This document shows, in pieces, positions 7,471 through 16,823 of a stretch of DNA of 64,000 nt. Made by a program: the position numbers and the translations under genes. This DNA is from an uncultured Clostridia bacterium (GTDB lineage Bacteria > Bacillota > Clostridia > Oscillospirales > Acutalibacteraceae), in NCBI GenBank assembly GCA_947628665.1, contig CANRAU010000001.1, positions 186,001 through 250,000 of the forward strand. The letters run 5' to 3'. The notes beneath the pieces are model-generated. The model ran no database searches. It had not been told where the DNA came from and saw only the letters and a program-made list of their open reading frames with translations. Numbering within the stretch: the stretch's first letter is position 1; every line of letters starts with the position of its first letter.

Positions 7471-8696
7471 ACGGAACCGCCTTCCTTGTCTATAGATTGC
7501 TTTTCATCCTGCGGGGGATTGGCGGCCGTCTCCTGCACGGTCTCGGCCATCCTCGTGCGGTGCGTAAATATGATCCCATCATCATAAAGGACTTTCAAGA
7601 GCATGACGGTGATCGGCAGCAAAAACAGCCCGATAAAGCCGAACAGCTGTGTGCCGACATACATGGCCATAATGGTCAAAAACGGCGGCAGACCAAGCTG
7701 GGAAGCGACCAGCTTCGGCTCTAAGATTTGCCGCACGATACTGATGATCGCATACAGCACCAGAAGACCGATGCCGAGACCGACGCTGCCCGTACACAGC
7801 GACCAAACCGCCCACGGTATCAAAATCGTACCCGTTCCTAAAATCGGCAGAATATCCACGATGGCCGTGATCAGCGCAATGGCGAAAATATAGTTGCCCG
7901 TATAAATCCCCGTCAGCTTTAAAATCGACAGGCCGATCGACATTTCCAAAAAGGTCACACCAATGATAATGGAATAGGCCTTGCCCATTTTGCCGAGGGT
8001 CGAAAAAATGATTTTCTTGACGTGAATAACGTTTTTCCGCTTTTCCGGCCGCATTTGCCGCAGAATCATATCCCGTATGTTGCGGTAATCCGAGGTCATA
8101 AAGCAGCAGGAGACGATGCAGACCAAAATGCCGACGGCAATCATTGGGATCTGCTTCGCCGTGCCCCATACCGCGCCCAGCGGCGAGGAGAGCATGGAAA
8201 AATCAAACCCGCTGTCCTGCGTCGCCTGCGGCAGACCCGTCGCGACTTCCTCCTCCAGCCCCAAAAGATGCGTCAAAAAGTCATTTGCAGATTCGGTCAC
8301 GGCATCCCCGATCGACGAGGGAAGAAAGGAGAGAGCGTCCTTTAACCAATCGGTGACCTGCTGTACAAAAGAGGGCGCGTCCTCCAGCTTCATCAGGATA
8401 AAAGAGAAAAACGAACGCAATTCAAAGACGATGCGCGCGATCAGCAGCCCCAAAATCGAGCCGATGATCACGAGCAGGAACAGAACCATGATAACAGAGG
8501 AAAGCCCGCGCCGCAAAGGCGTTTTGTTCACGAGAAAATTGACGGGCTTTTGCAGGAGCATCGCTAAGAAAAATGCCGTCAAAAAAGGCCATACTATGCC
8601 CAGCGCATATTTGATTGCCAAATAAAACAGCCCGACCAATATGGTGACATACACGGTATTGATAATAAAAGCTCTGCGTTTTTCAATCGTTTGCAT
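7467..8696 (-). CDS. AI-2E family transporter (PerM/YtvI-like)
   Basis: Polytopic inner-membrane protein of 409 residues from the AI-2 exporter-like/PerM superfamily. It shows paired N-terminal helices (about 14-55), a helix at 65-90, a soluble amphipathic insert (about 95-170), and the conserved C-terminal cluster with PILGTGTILIPWA and the EPKLVASQLGLPP loop diagnostic of the family. Members export signals, ions or lipids-linked compounds; the substrate here cannot be deduced. AGGAGG precedes ATG 8696. It heads the leftward operon. Confidence 0.88.
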   Translation of the reverse strand: MQTIEKRRAFIINTVYVTILVGLFYLAIKYALGIVWPFLTAFFLAMLLQKPVNFLVNKTPLRRGLSSVIMVLFLLVIIGSILGLLIARIVFELRSFFSFILMKLEDAPSFVQQVTDWLKDALSFLPSSIGDAVTESANDFLTHLLGLEEEVATGLPQATQDSGFDFSMLSSPLGAVWGTAKQIPMIAVGILVCIVSCCFMTSDYRNIRDMILRQMRPEKRKNVIHVKKIIFSTLGKMGKAYSIIIGVTFLEMSIGLSILKLTGIYTGNYIFAIALITAIVDILPILGTGTILIPWAVWSLCTGSVGLGIGLLVLYAIISIVRQILEPKLVASQLGLPPFLTIMAMYVGTQLFGFIGLFLLPITVMLLKVLYDDGIIFTHRTRMAETVQETAANPPQDEKQSIDKEGGSV

Positions 8697-9038
8697 GAGA
8701 ATTCCTCCTCTTGAGGGTCAAATCGAATCGCACCGCAAAAACCGACGACCGAAATATCGCCTCGGGATTTTTTGCCCGATATAAAAATCGTCTTAGGACG
8801 CTGTAACAACGTTTTAAGCCATAAAACTTCGGAAAAGCCGAGCGCCGAACGACTTTTTACAGTGCGCGGATGGCTATAACTATATACATTTTATACTATT
8901 TTTTGGAAAGATACAATCCAATATCTAAAGTTTTCTATAAATTTACAATTCGCGCGCCGAAACCGAAAAATTTTTCTTTATTCCGTGCGGGAATTGTGCT
9001 AAAATGCTATCTGTATCAATATAGTAGGATGTGAGAGC
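8697..9038. other. Divergent intergenic region between permease and hom
   Basis: Carries the start regions for both directions. On the plus strand an extended -10 (TG-C-TAAAAT, 8997-9005) lies about 35 bases before hom with a poor -35. No T-box, lysine or other riboswitch was recognised. The middle is AT-rich (8880-8990). Confidence 0.5.
8997..9005 (+). promoter_or_regulatory. Extended -10 promoter element of hom
   Basis: TGCTAAAAT at 8997-9005, with only a weak -35 (TTTATT) upstream. The extended TGn supports use as a promoter for hom. Confidence 0.45.
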
Positions 9039-10277
9039 ATGTATGTGGCCGTGATGGGTTACGGTACTGTCGGCTCGGGCGTGGTCGAGGTTCTCAACAA
9101 GAACCATGAAAGCATTGTCAAACGCAGTACGCAGGATTCTTTGGAACTGAAATATATTTTGGATCTGCGGGATTTTCCCGGTGATCCGAATGCCGATAAG
9201 TTTATTAAAGATTTTAACGTGATTTTGCACGACGATGACGTGAAGATCGTCGTTGAGACCATGGGCGGGCTTCACCCCGCATTTGAATTTGTTTCGTCCC
9301 TGCTTGCAGCGGGCAAAAGCGTGGTCACCTCCAACAAAGAACTGGTCGCGGCAAAAGGGTATGAGCTTTTGAGCCTTGCCAAGGCGCATAACGTCAATTT
9401 CCTGTTTGAGGCGTCGGTCGGCGGCGGTATCCCCATTATCCGTCCCATTACCCAGTGCCTTGCGGCAAACGAGATCGACGAGATCGCGGGTATTTTGAAC
9501 GGCACGACCAATTTCATTTTAACCATGATGATCGAAAAGCATATGCGTTTCGAGGATGCGCTCCGTTTGGCGCAGGATAACGGTTATGCCGAAAAAGACC
9601 CGACGGCCGACATCGCAGGACAGGACGCCTGCCGCAAAATCTGCATTTTGGCGTCGCTCTGCTTCGGCAAGCATGTATATCCCGACGCGGTGTATACCGA
9701 AGGAATTACCAAAATCGCTGCGCGCGATGTGCAGTATGTGCAGGATCTCGGCGGGGTCATTAAGCTGCTCGGCCGTGCCAAGCGCCTGGAAAACGGGCAG
9801 ATCACGGCCATGGTCAGCCCCGCCGTCGTGATGAACGGCAGTCAGCTTGCCTCCGTGCGCGACGTGTTCAACGCTATTTTGGTGCGCGGCGACGCGATCG
9901 GCGACGTGGTGTTCTACGGCAAGGGCGCGGGCAAGCTCCCGACCGCAAGCGCCGTGGTGGCAGACGTCATTGACTGCGCGAAGCATGTCAATCGCAGAAA
10001 AGTGTTCGGCTGGGGGCCGAGCGCAGAAAATTATGTGGCGGATTATAAACAGCAGGAGACCGCGCTGTATATCCGCGTACAGGTCGAGGATCGAAACGCC
10101 GCGCTCGCCGCTATCGAAGCGCAGTTCGGTAAGGTAAAACTCCTCTCGTGCGAGGGTGCGCCCGATACGGAGCTTGCCTTTGTGACGGGTAAGGATACCG
10201 AGCAGGCGTTGCTTGAGCGCCTTTCGGCGGTGAACGGCAGCAAAGCGCAGTCGATCATCCGCGTGACGGATTATTAA
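9039..10277 (+). CDS. hom: Homoserine dehydrogenase
   Basis: Reduces aspartate semialdehyde to homoserine with NAD(P)H, the branch point to threonine and methionine. The 412 residues begin with the nucleotide-binding GYGTVGSGV, followed by TSNKELVA, the substrate site EASVGGGIPIIRP and GILNGTTNF, and the catalytic region (YAEKDPTADIAGQDA). A C-terminal ACT-type regulatory domain (about 345-412) suggests feedback control by an end product. Start ATG 9039 leads straight into the Rossmann motif. Aspartate kinase follows 118 bases downstream and metA lies at 33 kb. Confidence 0.97.
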   Translation: MYVAVMGYGTVGSGVVEVLNKNHESIVKRSTQDSLELKYILDLRDFPGDPNADKFIKDFNVILHDDDVKIVVETMGGLHPAFEFVSSLLAAGKSVVTSNKELVAAKGYELLSLAKAHNVNFLFEASVGGGIPIIRPITQCLAANEIDEIAGILNGTTNFILTMMIEKHMRFEDALRLAQDNGYAEKDPTADIAGQDACRKICILASLCFGKHVYPDAVYTEGITKIAARDVQYVQDLGGVIKLLGRAKRLENGQITAMVSPAVVMNGSQLASVRDVFNAILVRGDAIGDVVFYGKGAGKLPTASAVVADVIDCAKHVNRRKVFGWGPSAENYVADYKQQETALYIRVQVEDRNAALAAIEAQFGKVKLLSCEGAPDTELAFVTGKDTEQALLERLSAVNGSKAQSIIRVTDY

Positions 10278-10333
10278 GCGCACGCAAAGCGCAGAAACGG
10301 CGAAAGCCGTGAAACTTTTTCGGAAAGGGCGCG

Positions 10334-10381
10334 TATCCGTTTGCTAAGCGCAGAGCCTTCGGACGCTCGGCAAACGGATAT
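10334..10381 (+). promoter_or_regulatory. Hairpin in the leader of aspartate kinase
   Basis: TATCCGTTTGC (10334-10344) pairs with GCAAACGGATA (10371-10381), with GAGC...GCTC inside. The 3' arm ends two bases before the lysC ribosome binding site and there is no T tract. It may space or modulate translation of lysC relative to hom; it does not look like a known lysine riboswitch. Confidence 0.4.
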
Positions 10382-10395
10382 GCAAGGTGAAGGAT

Positions 10396-11601
10396 ATGGC
10401 ACTGATCGTTCAAAAATTCGGCGGCAGTTCGGTGGCAAACGCCGAACGCGTCATGAATGTCGCGGGTATCGTAACAGACACGTACCACGCGGGCAACGAC
10501 GTGGTCGTGGTGGTTTCCGCGCAGGGCGATACCACCGACGATTTGATAGAAAAGGCACATGAGATCAATCCTTCGGCATCCAAGCGGGAAATGGATATGC
10601 TGCTGACCTCCGGGGAACAGATTTCCGTTGCTCTGCTTGCGATGGCGATTGAAAAGCTCGGCTGCCCGGTCGTTTCGCTGTTAGGCTGGCAGGCAGGATT
10701 TTATACCAGCTCCGCTTACGGCGCGGCGCGCATCAAGTCCATTCGGACGGATCGTTTGCGCGCGGAGGTCGATCGGCACAACATCGTCATTGTCGCGGGC
10801 TTCCAGGGCATCAACAAATACGACGACCTGACCACCCTCGGGCGCGGCGGATCGGATACGAGCGCCGTTGCCATTGCGGCGGCTATGCACGCCGACCGCT
10901 GTCAGATCTTTACCGACGTGGAGGGCGTGTATACCGCCGACCCGCGCAAAGTCCCGAACGCCACCAAGCTTCGGGAGATCACGTATGATGAAATGCTGGA
11001 GCTTGCAACGCTCGGCGCGCAGGTACTCAACAACCGTTCGGTCGAGATGGCGAAAAAATACAATGTGGAGATCGAAGTGCTTTCCAGCCTAAAAAGAGTT
11101 CCCGGTACGATCGTTAAGGAGGTCGCAAAAATGGAAAAAATGCTTGTCAGGGGCGTCACCAAGGATACGGATGTCGCCCGTATTTCCGTCAAAAATATCC
11201 CCAACAATCCCGGCGTCGCGTTCCGGCTTTTCGCGAAGCTCGCGCAGAAGAAGATCAACGTGGACATTATTTTGCAGTCCGTCGGCAGAGACGACACCAA
11301 GGATATTTCGTTTACCGTGTCCAAGGCCAATGCCGAGGAGGCGGTCGCCGCGGTACACGATACCTTCGATATTGCGGATAAGGACATCATTTGTGACACC
11401 GAAGTCGCCAAAATTTCGGTCGTCGGCGCGGGTATGGAATCCCACCCGGGCACGGCCTCCAAAATGTTTGAGGCGCTGTATGAGCGCGACATCAACATCG
11501 ACATGATCTCCACCAGCGAGATCAAAATCTCGGTGCTGATCGACATCAAGGACGCCGACCGCGCGGTTGCGGCGGTGCATAATGCGTTCTATCCCGCGTA
11601 A
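10396..11601 (+). CDS. lysC: Aspartate kinase
   Basis: Phosphorylates aspartate, the first step of lysine, threonine and methionine synthesis. The 401 residues show the kinase signature VQKFGGSSV, the GRGGSDTSAVA active-site loop and FTDVEGVYTADPR, then two C-terminal ACT domains (about 265-330 and 340-400) with VGAGMESHPG. ATG 10396 has AAGGTG seven bases upstream; a GTG nine bases earlier (10387) is possible but lies in the ribosome binding site. A monofunctional enzyme, separate from hom. Confidence 0.96.
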   Translation: MALIVQKFGGSSVANAERVMNVAGIVTDTYHAGNDVVVVVSAQGDTTDDLIEKAHEINPSASKREMDMLLTSGEQISVALLAMAIEKLGCPVVSLLGWQAGFYTSSAYGAARIKSIRTDRLRAEVDRHNIVIVAGFQGINKYDDLTTLGRGGSDTSAVAIAAAMHADRCQIFTDVEGVYTADPRKVPNATKLREITYDEMLELATLGAQVLNNRSVEMAKKYNVEIEVLSSLKRVPGTIVKEVAKMEKMLVRGVTKDTDVARISVKNIPNNPGVAFRLFAKLAQKKINVDIILQSVGRDDTKDISFTVSKANAEEAVAAVHDTFDIADKDIICDTEVAKISVVGAGMESHPGTASKMFEALYERDINIDMISTSEIKISVLIDIKDADRAVAAVHNAFYPA

Positions 11602-11628
11602 GGCTTCGCTATAGGCAACCAAAAGAAA

Positions 11629-11668
11629 AACCTCTGATTGCAGACGTCTCAATCAGAGGTTCTTTTTT
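11629..11668. terminator. Bidirectional terminator between lysC and the HTH regulator
   Basis: Perfect 12-bp stem AACCTCTGATTG (11629-11640) with 11650-11661, a T run on the right for lysC and an A run on the left that serves the convergent minus-strand gene. Confidence 0.92.
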
Positions 11669-11693
11669 ATTTGTATGCCCGTTTAAACTCCCC

Positions 11694-12329
11694 TTAGTTC
11701 TCGGTCGTATGCCCGTCCCGATTTTCCTCTGTTTTGTCCGATTTGACAAAGCACGCTACAATCCAATAATATAGGGGGATCAACAGGAATATGACCCATG
11801 TCGGACTCCAAAGCCCTGCCAAAAAGCCAAACGGCAGGTAGCAGAGCAATACGGCTTCGGGAACAGGCATTGCCAAAAGCCGCGCCTTTTTTGCGCGGAT
11901 CGTCAAGGCCGCGCCCAAATGATAATAGATCGGGATGAGCAAAAAGATCAACCACCCGGGATGCCACCGATGCAGCGTGAACCCGAAAATCAGATAGACG
12001 AGCGCAAGGATAAGCGGGAAGGGGAATTTCAATAGCTTCACGGCGGTCATTTGCAACGGCGTTTTTGCCTTTTCTGCGGATGCGGACATTTCTGCCTGCG
12101 TATCGTCCTGCTGCGGCGGAGCTTCTTTTGCAAGCCCCATCAACGCGTCCAGCGTCGTGCCGTAAACTTCCGCTAACGCGACAAGATTATCGGTGTCGGG
12201 AGAGGCTTCTCCGCGTTCCCATTTTGAAATGGCCTGCCGGCTGACGCCGAGCTTTTCGGCGAGCTTTTCCTGCGAAAGGCCGTGTGCTTTGCGTAAACTT
12301 ACCAAACGATTGGCAATTTCCAAGTTCAT
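11694..12329 (-). CDS. Membrane-associated Xre-family HTH protein
   Basis: Protein of 211 residues. Residues 1-65 are a Cro/C1-type helix-turn-helix (LVSLRKAHGLSQEKLAEKLGV, SRQAISKWERGEASPDTDNL). After a Gln/Asp/Ala linker, four hydrophobic segments (about 108-205) contain two similar halves with LIFLLIPIYYHLG and VIFLLIPLYYWIV. Such HTH plus helix proteins are common in Firmicutes as membrane-held regulators; the target is unknown. A longer frame to 12371 is open, but ATG 12329 with AAGGAG upstream matches the standard HTH start. Confidence 0.88.
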   Translation of the reverse strand: MNLEIANRLVSLRKAHGLSQEKLAEKLGVSRQAISKWERGEASPDTDNLVALAEVYGTTLDALMGLAKEAPPQQDDTQAEMSASAEKAKTPLQMTAVKLLKFPFPLILALVYLIFGFTLHRWHPGWLIFLLIPIYYHLGAALTIRAKKARLLAMPVPEAVLLCYLPFGFLAGLWSPTWVIFLLIPLYYWIVACFVKSDKTEENRDGHTTEN

Positions 12330-12367
12330 GTTTCGGGTTCTCCTTGTGGGTCGTGCGTGCTGTGGGA

Positions 12368-13285
12368 TCAAGATTCAGGAATCCCCATTTCCTTGAGATT
12401 CTTCTGGTGCTGCGCATAGGTCGTCGCGAAGCGGGCCTCATGCGCACCGTTGGGGTCGATGGCAAAAAACAAATAATCTGTTTTTTCGGGGTACAGCGCC
12501 GCTTGGATGGACGCAGACCCCGGATTGCAGATCGGCCCTGCGGGCAACGCCTTGCAGCGGTTGGTGTTGTAATAATATTTGTATTCGTCGAGCTTATCGG
12601 GATAAATTTCTCCAATCACACCCGTGCAGTATTTGACGGTCACGTCGCATTGTAATTTCATACCTTGCTTTAAACGGTTATACAGCACCGATGCGATCAG
12701 CGGACGCTGGTCGGCGGTCAACGCTTCTTTTTCCACAATGGAGGCTATCGTCAAAATATCATGTATCGAATAGCCCAAAGCCTTGGCGCGATCCCGCATT
12801 TCCTGCGTAATGCGCATGGCGGAGGTGGAAACCATTTTATCGAGTACCGCCTTGGGATCGCTGTCCTTTTTAAATTCATAGGTCGCGGGGAACAGATACC
12901 CCTCTAACGGAAACAGGACGTTTTTTGCCTTTTTTACGTCCGCAAGCAGCGCATTCTGCGAAAGGTCATAGTTTTGCGCGGCGGTCACGAACGCATCCCC
13001 GTCGCAAATTCCCAATTCGTCCAATTTCCAGGAAATGCGCACCAGCGTATACCCCTCGGGTACGACGATCGTGATGAGCTCGGACTGCGCGACGGGCTGG
13101 GTCTGCGGCGCTTCGGTGCCGTCGGCGTATACGCCGCCCTCCACAGAAGGGGGCGGGGGCGCGGCAGTCTGCGAGACGGTGCTTTCGGGAGAAGACTCTC
13201 CCGCATCCTCCGGCTGCTTGCCGCAGGCGAACAGCCCAAGCAACAGACAGCACAACAGGCATATTGCCAATATTTTTCGTTTCAT
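12368..13285 (-). CDS. mltG: Endolytic murein transglycosylase MltG-like lipoprotein
   Basis: Cuts nascent glycan strands of peptidoglycan to release them from the synthesis machinery. The 305 residues start with a signal peptide and lipobox (LLLGLFAC|GKQ), so it is likely a lipoprotein rather than the usual single-pass form. A Ser/Pro/Gln-rich linker is followed by a LysM-like segment (ITIVVPEGYT) and the YceG/MltG catalytic domain with LEGYLFPATYEF, ASIVEKEA (catalytic Glu), VLYNRLKQGMKLQCDVTVKY and GPICNPG. ATG 13285 has GGAGG upstream. Confidence 0.93.
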   Translation of the reverse strand: MKRKILAICLLCCLLLGLFACGKQPEDAGESSPESTVSQTAAPPPPSVEGGVYADGTEAPQTQPVAQSELITIVVPEGYTLVRISWKLDELGICDGDAFVTAAQNYDLSQNALLADVKKAKNVLFPLEGYLFPATYEFKKDSDPKAVLDKMVSTSAMRITQEMRDRAKALGYSIHDILTIASIVEKEALTADQRPLIASVLYNRLKQGMKLQCDVTVKYCTGVIGEIYPDKLDEYKYYYNTNRCKALPAGPICNPGSASIQAALYPEKTDYLFFAIDPNGAHEARFATTYAQHQKNLKEMGIPES

Positions 13286-13343
13286 AGTTATCCTCCGAAG
13301 CCGCAAATCTATATTCGGCTGTATTGTCTATGCGAATATAGCA

Positions 13344-13372
13344 ATTGTACCATTTTTTTTGGCACATTGCAA
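13344..13372 (-). promoter_or_regulatory. Promoter of mltG
   Basis: On the minus strand TTGCAA (13372-13367), 17-base spacer, TACAAT (13349-13344), about 60 bases before the mltG start. Confidence 0.65.
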
Positions 13373-13469
13373 CTTTTTGTGAGAAGTCGGCGAATTTTGT
13401 CTTGAAAATGGGTCGCCCGAAACCCATACCCCGCTTGCCGCGTTGCAGGACGGGGCAAGCCTATGATTG

Positions 13470-13509
13470 AAAATCCCCGCACGCAGGGGCGTATGCGCTG
13501 CGCGCGGGG
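13470..13509 (-). terminator. Terminator of the sulfatase/maturase operon
   Basis: CCCCGCACGCAG (13475-13486) pairs with 13498-13509 at 11 of 12 positions; ATTTTC follows on the minus strand, downstream of the maturase stop. Confidence 0.7.
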
Positions 13510-13519
13510 ACAAATCGTG

Positions 13520-14620
13520 TTATGGAGTTTTAGGCGGCTTTTCGGCGATAAACACCCGAAACAGCGGCAGGCATGCCGAGAAAAACTTCTTGTACGCTTC
13601 GCAGTAATCGGCGCTTTGGCGGGTGCGTTTGCAGCCGCCCGCACGGCAAATCGGGTAAAGCTTACAGGTTTTACAGCGTTCGGGGACAGGCAGGCTCTCC
13701 CGAATGAAGTGGACAGCCGTTTCGCTTTCCGCCATGGTGCGAAAATCCGTCTCTTCGATATTGCCGAGCAGGTATTCGTCGGTGCAGTAAAAGTCGCAGG
13801 GGTAAATATTGCCGTTGCTCTCCGCCACAAACTGGTGCGAACAGTACCCCAGCATACCACATTGCTCGGTGGGTTGCCCAAGGAACAGCCGCACCCAGTT
13901 GTCATACTGACGCACGCTGATGTATTCGCCGCGCACATAATCCTTTACATACAGGTTGAACGTCCGAATCAAAAAATCCGCGTATTGCTCGGGCGTCATA
14001 TACAGTTCGCTCTGCTCGTCGGAATCGAACGGCCGCAGGCAGGGGATGAATTGCAGGTAGCGAAAGCCCTTGGCGCGGAAATAACGGTAAATGCGTTCTC
14101 CGTTTTCGGCGCAGTAGCCCGTCAGCACCGTGAGAATGTTAAATTCCGCGCCGTACCTGCGCAAAAGCTCGGCGGCGCTCAAAATTCGATAAAACGAATT
14201 CGACCCCGAGGGCTTTTTGCGGAATTTGTTGCCCTCCAGGTCGCCGTCCAGGCTCAGACCCACCAAAAAGTGATGCTCCGCAAAAAACTGTGCCCATTCG
14301 TCGGTCAGCAGTGTGCCGTTGGTCTGAATGCTGTAAAAAATCGGGCTGTTTTTCTGATTGAATCGCTGAACGGTCTCGGTAAAGTGCCGAAAATAGTCCA
14401 ATCCCGCGAGCGTCGGCTCGCCGCCCTGAAACGCAAAGGCGGCGGATTGCCCGTCGGCAAACGCCAACGCCTTCTGGATCAGCACCTCTGTGGTCTCTTT
14501 CGTCATCTTACCAAAACCGAGATGTTCCCGGTGCTCGGAAACATCTCGGTAAAAGCAGTATGTACAGGAAAGATTACACAGGGACGAAGCCGGTTTTATC
14601 ATCAAAGACAAACAAGGCAT
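13520..14620 (-). CDS. Anaerobic sulfatase-maturating radical SAM enzyme
   Basis: Oxidises the active-site Cys (or Ser) of sulfatases to formylglycine without oxygen. Of 366 residues, the radical SAM cluster motif is CNLSCTYC (Cys15, 19, 22), followed by FAFQGGEPTLAG typical of the AslB/anSME group. The C-terminal SPASM region binds two further Fe-S clusters through Cys residues in CGMLGYCS, IYPCDFYC and RCKTCKLYPICRAGGC. It lies 28 bases downstream of a Cys-type sulfatase, its evident substrate. Confidence 0.94.
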   Translation of the reverse strand: MPCLSLMIKPASSLCNLSCTYCFYRDVSEHREHLGFGKMTKETTEVLIQKALAFADGQSAAFAFQGGEPTLAGLDYFRHFTETVQRFNQKNSPIFYSIQTNGTLLTDEWAQFFAEHHFLVGLSLDGDLEGNKFRKKPSGSNSFYRILSAAELLRRYGAEFNILTVLTGYCAENGERIYRYFRAKGFRYLQFIPCLRPFDSDEQSELYMTPEQYADFLIRTFNLYVKDYVRGEYISVRQYDNWVRLFLGQPTEQCGMLGYCSHQFVAESNGNIYPCDFYCTDEYLLGNIEETDFRTMAESETAVHFIRESLPVPERCKTCKLYPICRAGGCKRTRQSADYCEAYKKFFSACLPLFRVFIAEKPPKTP

Positions 14621-14648
14621 AGTACCACATCTTTCACAAATCTGTCGC

Positions 14649-16670
14649 TCAGGCGTTCACAATACCGCGCCGATTTTCCTTGAATTCTTTCTGAATTTCG
14701 TCCAGCTTCTCGTGGAATTTGTCGGAGATTTCGGGATAGACGGGGGTGCGGTTGTAGTTTTCGCCCGGATCGTCGGTCAGAATGTGCAGCCAGTTCTTGC
14801 GGTATTTGTCGAAGAACGCGGAGTTGTCATTCTGAATACGGTCGAAATACTTAAAGGTGATATACTCGTTGTCGGTCAGCACATCGTAGGTGTAATCGGG
14901 ATACTGCGCGCGAACATCGGCGGTCGGCACGGTGTACTGAATGGCCTTGAGATCTTCACGCTTCATGTGCAGAATGGGATGCGCCTCGGTGTGGATCACC
15001 GTGTCGTTTTTGAGAAGCGACGTCATGGAAATGCCGTCGATCACGCGGTCGGTGGGCATATAATTGGGCGTTTCGCCGTTATGCCCCGTAATGCCGCAAA
15101 GCTCTACGAGCGTCGGATACAGGTCTACAAGCGTCGCAGACTGCTTACGCGTCGTACCCGTTGCACCGAGCGCACCGTTCGCATTGTCCCAACGGATCAT
15201 GAACGGCACTTTTTGACCGCCCTCATACGCGAGGTACTTTCCGCCGCGCAGTTCATTGACCGAGCCTTCGAGGGCCGGGCCGTTGTCGCTCGTAAAGACG
15301 ATGATGGTGTCCTCCAGCACGCCGAGCTCTTCCATGGTATCGAACAGCTGACCGAGATAAGTGTCCACTTCGGTCACGCAGTCTACATACGTACCCATGC
15401 CCGTCTTACCGTCGAAATCATCGCCCGCATACACGGGTGCGTGCGGCCACGGCGAGGTATACACCGCAAGGAACGGCTGATCCGCCTTTGCCTGCTCGGT
15501 GATCCAGGCGTTGATCTCCTCGTGGATCCAGCGGGTCGCGTTGGACTGATCCTTGAGTTCATCCGTGCCGTGCGCAATGGTGTACTGGCCGTTTTCCTCC
15601 CGCACATGGTAGAAGGGGGTCATATCATTGACGTGGTGACTGCCGTAGAAGTAATCAAAGCCCTGGTTGGTCGGCAGATATTCGCCGTAATCGCCGAGAT
15701 GCCATTTGCCGAACAGACCGGTGGAATAGCCCGCCGCCTTAAAGGTCTCGGCAATGGTGACTTCGTCGCCGAGCATACCGTCGGCGTTGCCGCCCATTTC
15801 AATGGAATTGAAAATACGGGTGGAAGCAAACGGCGAGAAAGTATCGAGGGTCGGGTATACGACGTTGTCCGCATAGCCGCGATAGGGGTATCTGCCCGTC
15901 ATGGCGGCAAAACGCGCGGGGGAGCAAACGGAGTACGAGGAATAGAAATTCTCAAAATTCAAACCGTTTTCCCCGATGCTGTCGATGTTCGGCGTGTCGT
16001 AGATCGCGCCGTTCAGCGATACGTCGCCGTAGCCGAGATCGTCCATCAAAATGACAAGCACATTGGGGCTGTCGGCATTGGCGGTTTTATCCACATTCTT
16101 CAAGTAATCGTCCTGCCCGTCCCAAAGGCGCTCCGTGTTGGGCTCGGAACGCAGGTTCATCGTCAGGACATAAAAGACGCTCGCGCCCGTCAGCAGGATG
16201 CTCAAAACCGCTACAGCTGCTTTTTTTGCGCCCTCTTTTTTAAAGGAATGCTTTGCGGTAAAATACAGCGCCCAAAGAAAGACCGCGCTCGGCAACGCAA
16301 GCAGGAGGTTGCCCAAAAGCCGCGTGCCGAGGTTTCCCTCGCCCTGTAGCCACGGATGCTCGGCGGAGCTGAAGCCCGCAAGACCCGAGGTGAATGCGCC
16401 GAAGCCCGCGTCCGCGCCCCAAATGACATAGTAGACGATCACGCCGACCGCCGCCGCGGCATAGCCGTAGATCATGGGTGCGTAGACCTTCTTTTTGATG
16501 ATCAGACTTAAAATAATGACCGCAGATAGAATGCAGCAGTACGCGACGGCCACTACACTGACAAAATTCAGTCGAATGATCCATTCGGCAAGCATGATGC
16601 CGATACCGATGACCATTAAGATGATTGGGAATATCTTCTTGCCGGTATCGAGTGTGATTTTCTTCTTCAT
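14649..16670 (-). CDS. Membrane-anchored sulfatase (Cys-type)
   Basis: Hydrolyses sulfate esters, probably outside the cell. The 673 residues divide into an N-terminal membrane domain (about 1-175) with five or so helices and an arylsulfatase-type domain from about 200. Metal ligands Asp210 and Asp211 are in LMDDLGYGDV, and Cys249 in CSPAR begins the formylglycine motif CxPxR followed by AAMTGRYPYRG. GKWHLGDYG and TSDNGPALEG complete the active site. ATG 16670 has AAAGGAGG upstream. The lipid-teichoic-acid-synthase-like topology with an arylsulfatase active site is unusual; substrate unknown, mucin or host glycans being the common guess in gut bacteria. Confidence 0.92.
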   Translation of the reverse strand: MKKKITLDTGKKIFPIILMVIGIGIMLAEWIIRLNFVSVVAVAYCCILSAVIILSLIIKKKVYAPMIYGYAAAAVGVIVYYVIWGADAGFGAFTSGLAGFSSAEHPWLQGEGNLGTRLLGNLLLALPSAVFLWALYFTAKHSFKKEGAKKAAVAVLSILLTGASVFYVLTMNLRSEPNTERLWDGQDDYLKNVDKTANADSPNVLVILMDDLGYGDVSLNGAIYDTPNIDSIGENGLNFENFYSSYSVCSPARFAAMTGRYPYRGYADNVVYPTLDTFSPFASTRIFNSIEMGGNADGMLGDEVTIAETFKAAGYSTGLFGKWHLGDYGEYLPTNQGFDYFYGSHHVNDMTPFYHVREENGQYTIAHGTDELKDQSNATRWIHEEINAWITEQAKADQPFLAVYTSPWPHAPVYAGDDFDGKTGMGTYVDCVTEVDTYLGQLFDTMEELGVLEDTIIVFTSDNGPALEGSVNELRGGKYLAYEGGQKVPFMIRWDNANGALGATGTTRKQSATLVDLYPTLVELCGITGHNGETPNYMPTDRVIDGISMTSLLKNDTVIHTEAHPILHMKREDLKAIQYTVPTADVRAQYPDYTYDVLTDNEYITFKYFDRIQNDNSAFFDKYRKNWLHILTDDPGENYNRTPVYPEISDKFHEKLDEIQKEFKENRRGIVNA

Positions 16671-16823
16671 CGAATGACCTCCTTTTTTGTTATTATACAA
16701 TTATTCCCGCGTCACCGTCAAGACATATTTGTGCGATTCGCCGAAAATATACAGCAGCCGCACGGCCGGCGGGCATGCGCGCGACCATGCGGCTGTATGA
16801 ATAGACAGATTCACAAGTGTGCC

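Noticed and set aside
8697..9038. T-box or lysine riboswitch before hom
   Set aside because: No specifier stem, T-box motif or lysine-riboswitch core could be found.
13463..14683. 406-codon plus-strand frame opposite the maturase
   Set aside because: Shadow of the radical SAM gene, whose Fe-S motifs are intact on the minus strand.
14712..16349. 545-codon open frame on the plus strand opposite the sulfatase
   Set aside because: Composition is typical of an antisense shadow (Val, Arg, His, Gly-rich); the minus-strand sulfatase with intact active site explains the stretch.
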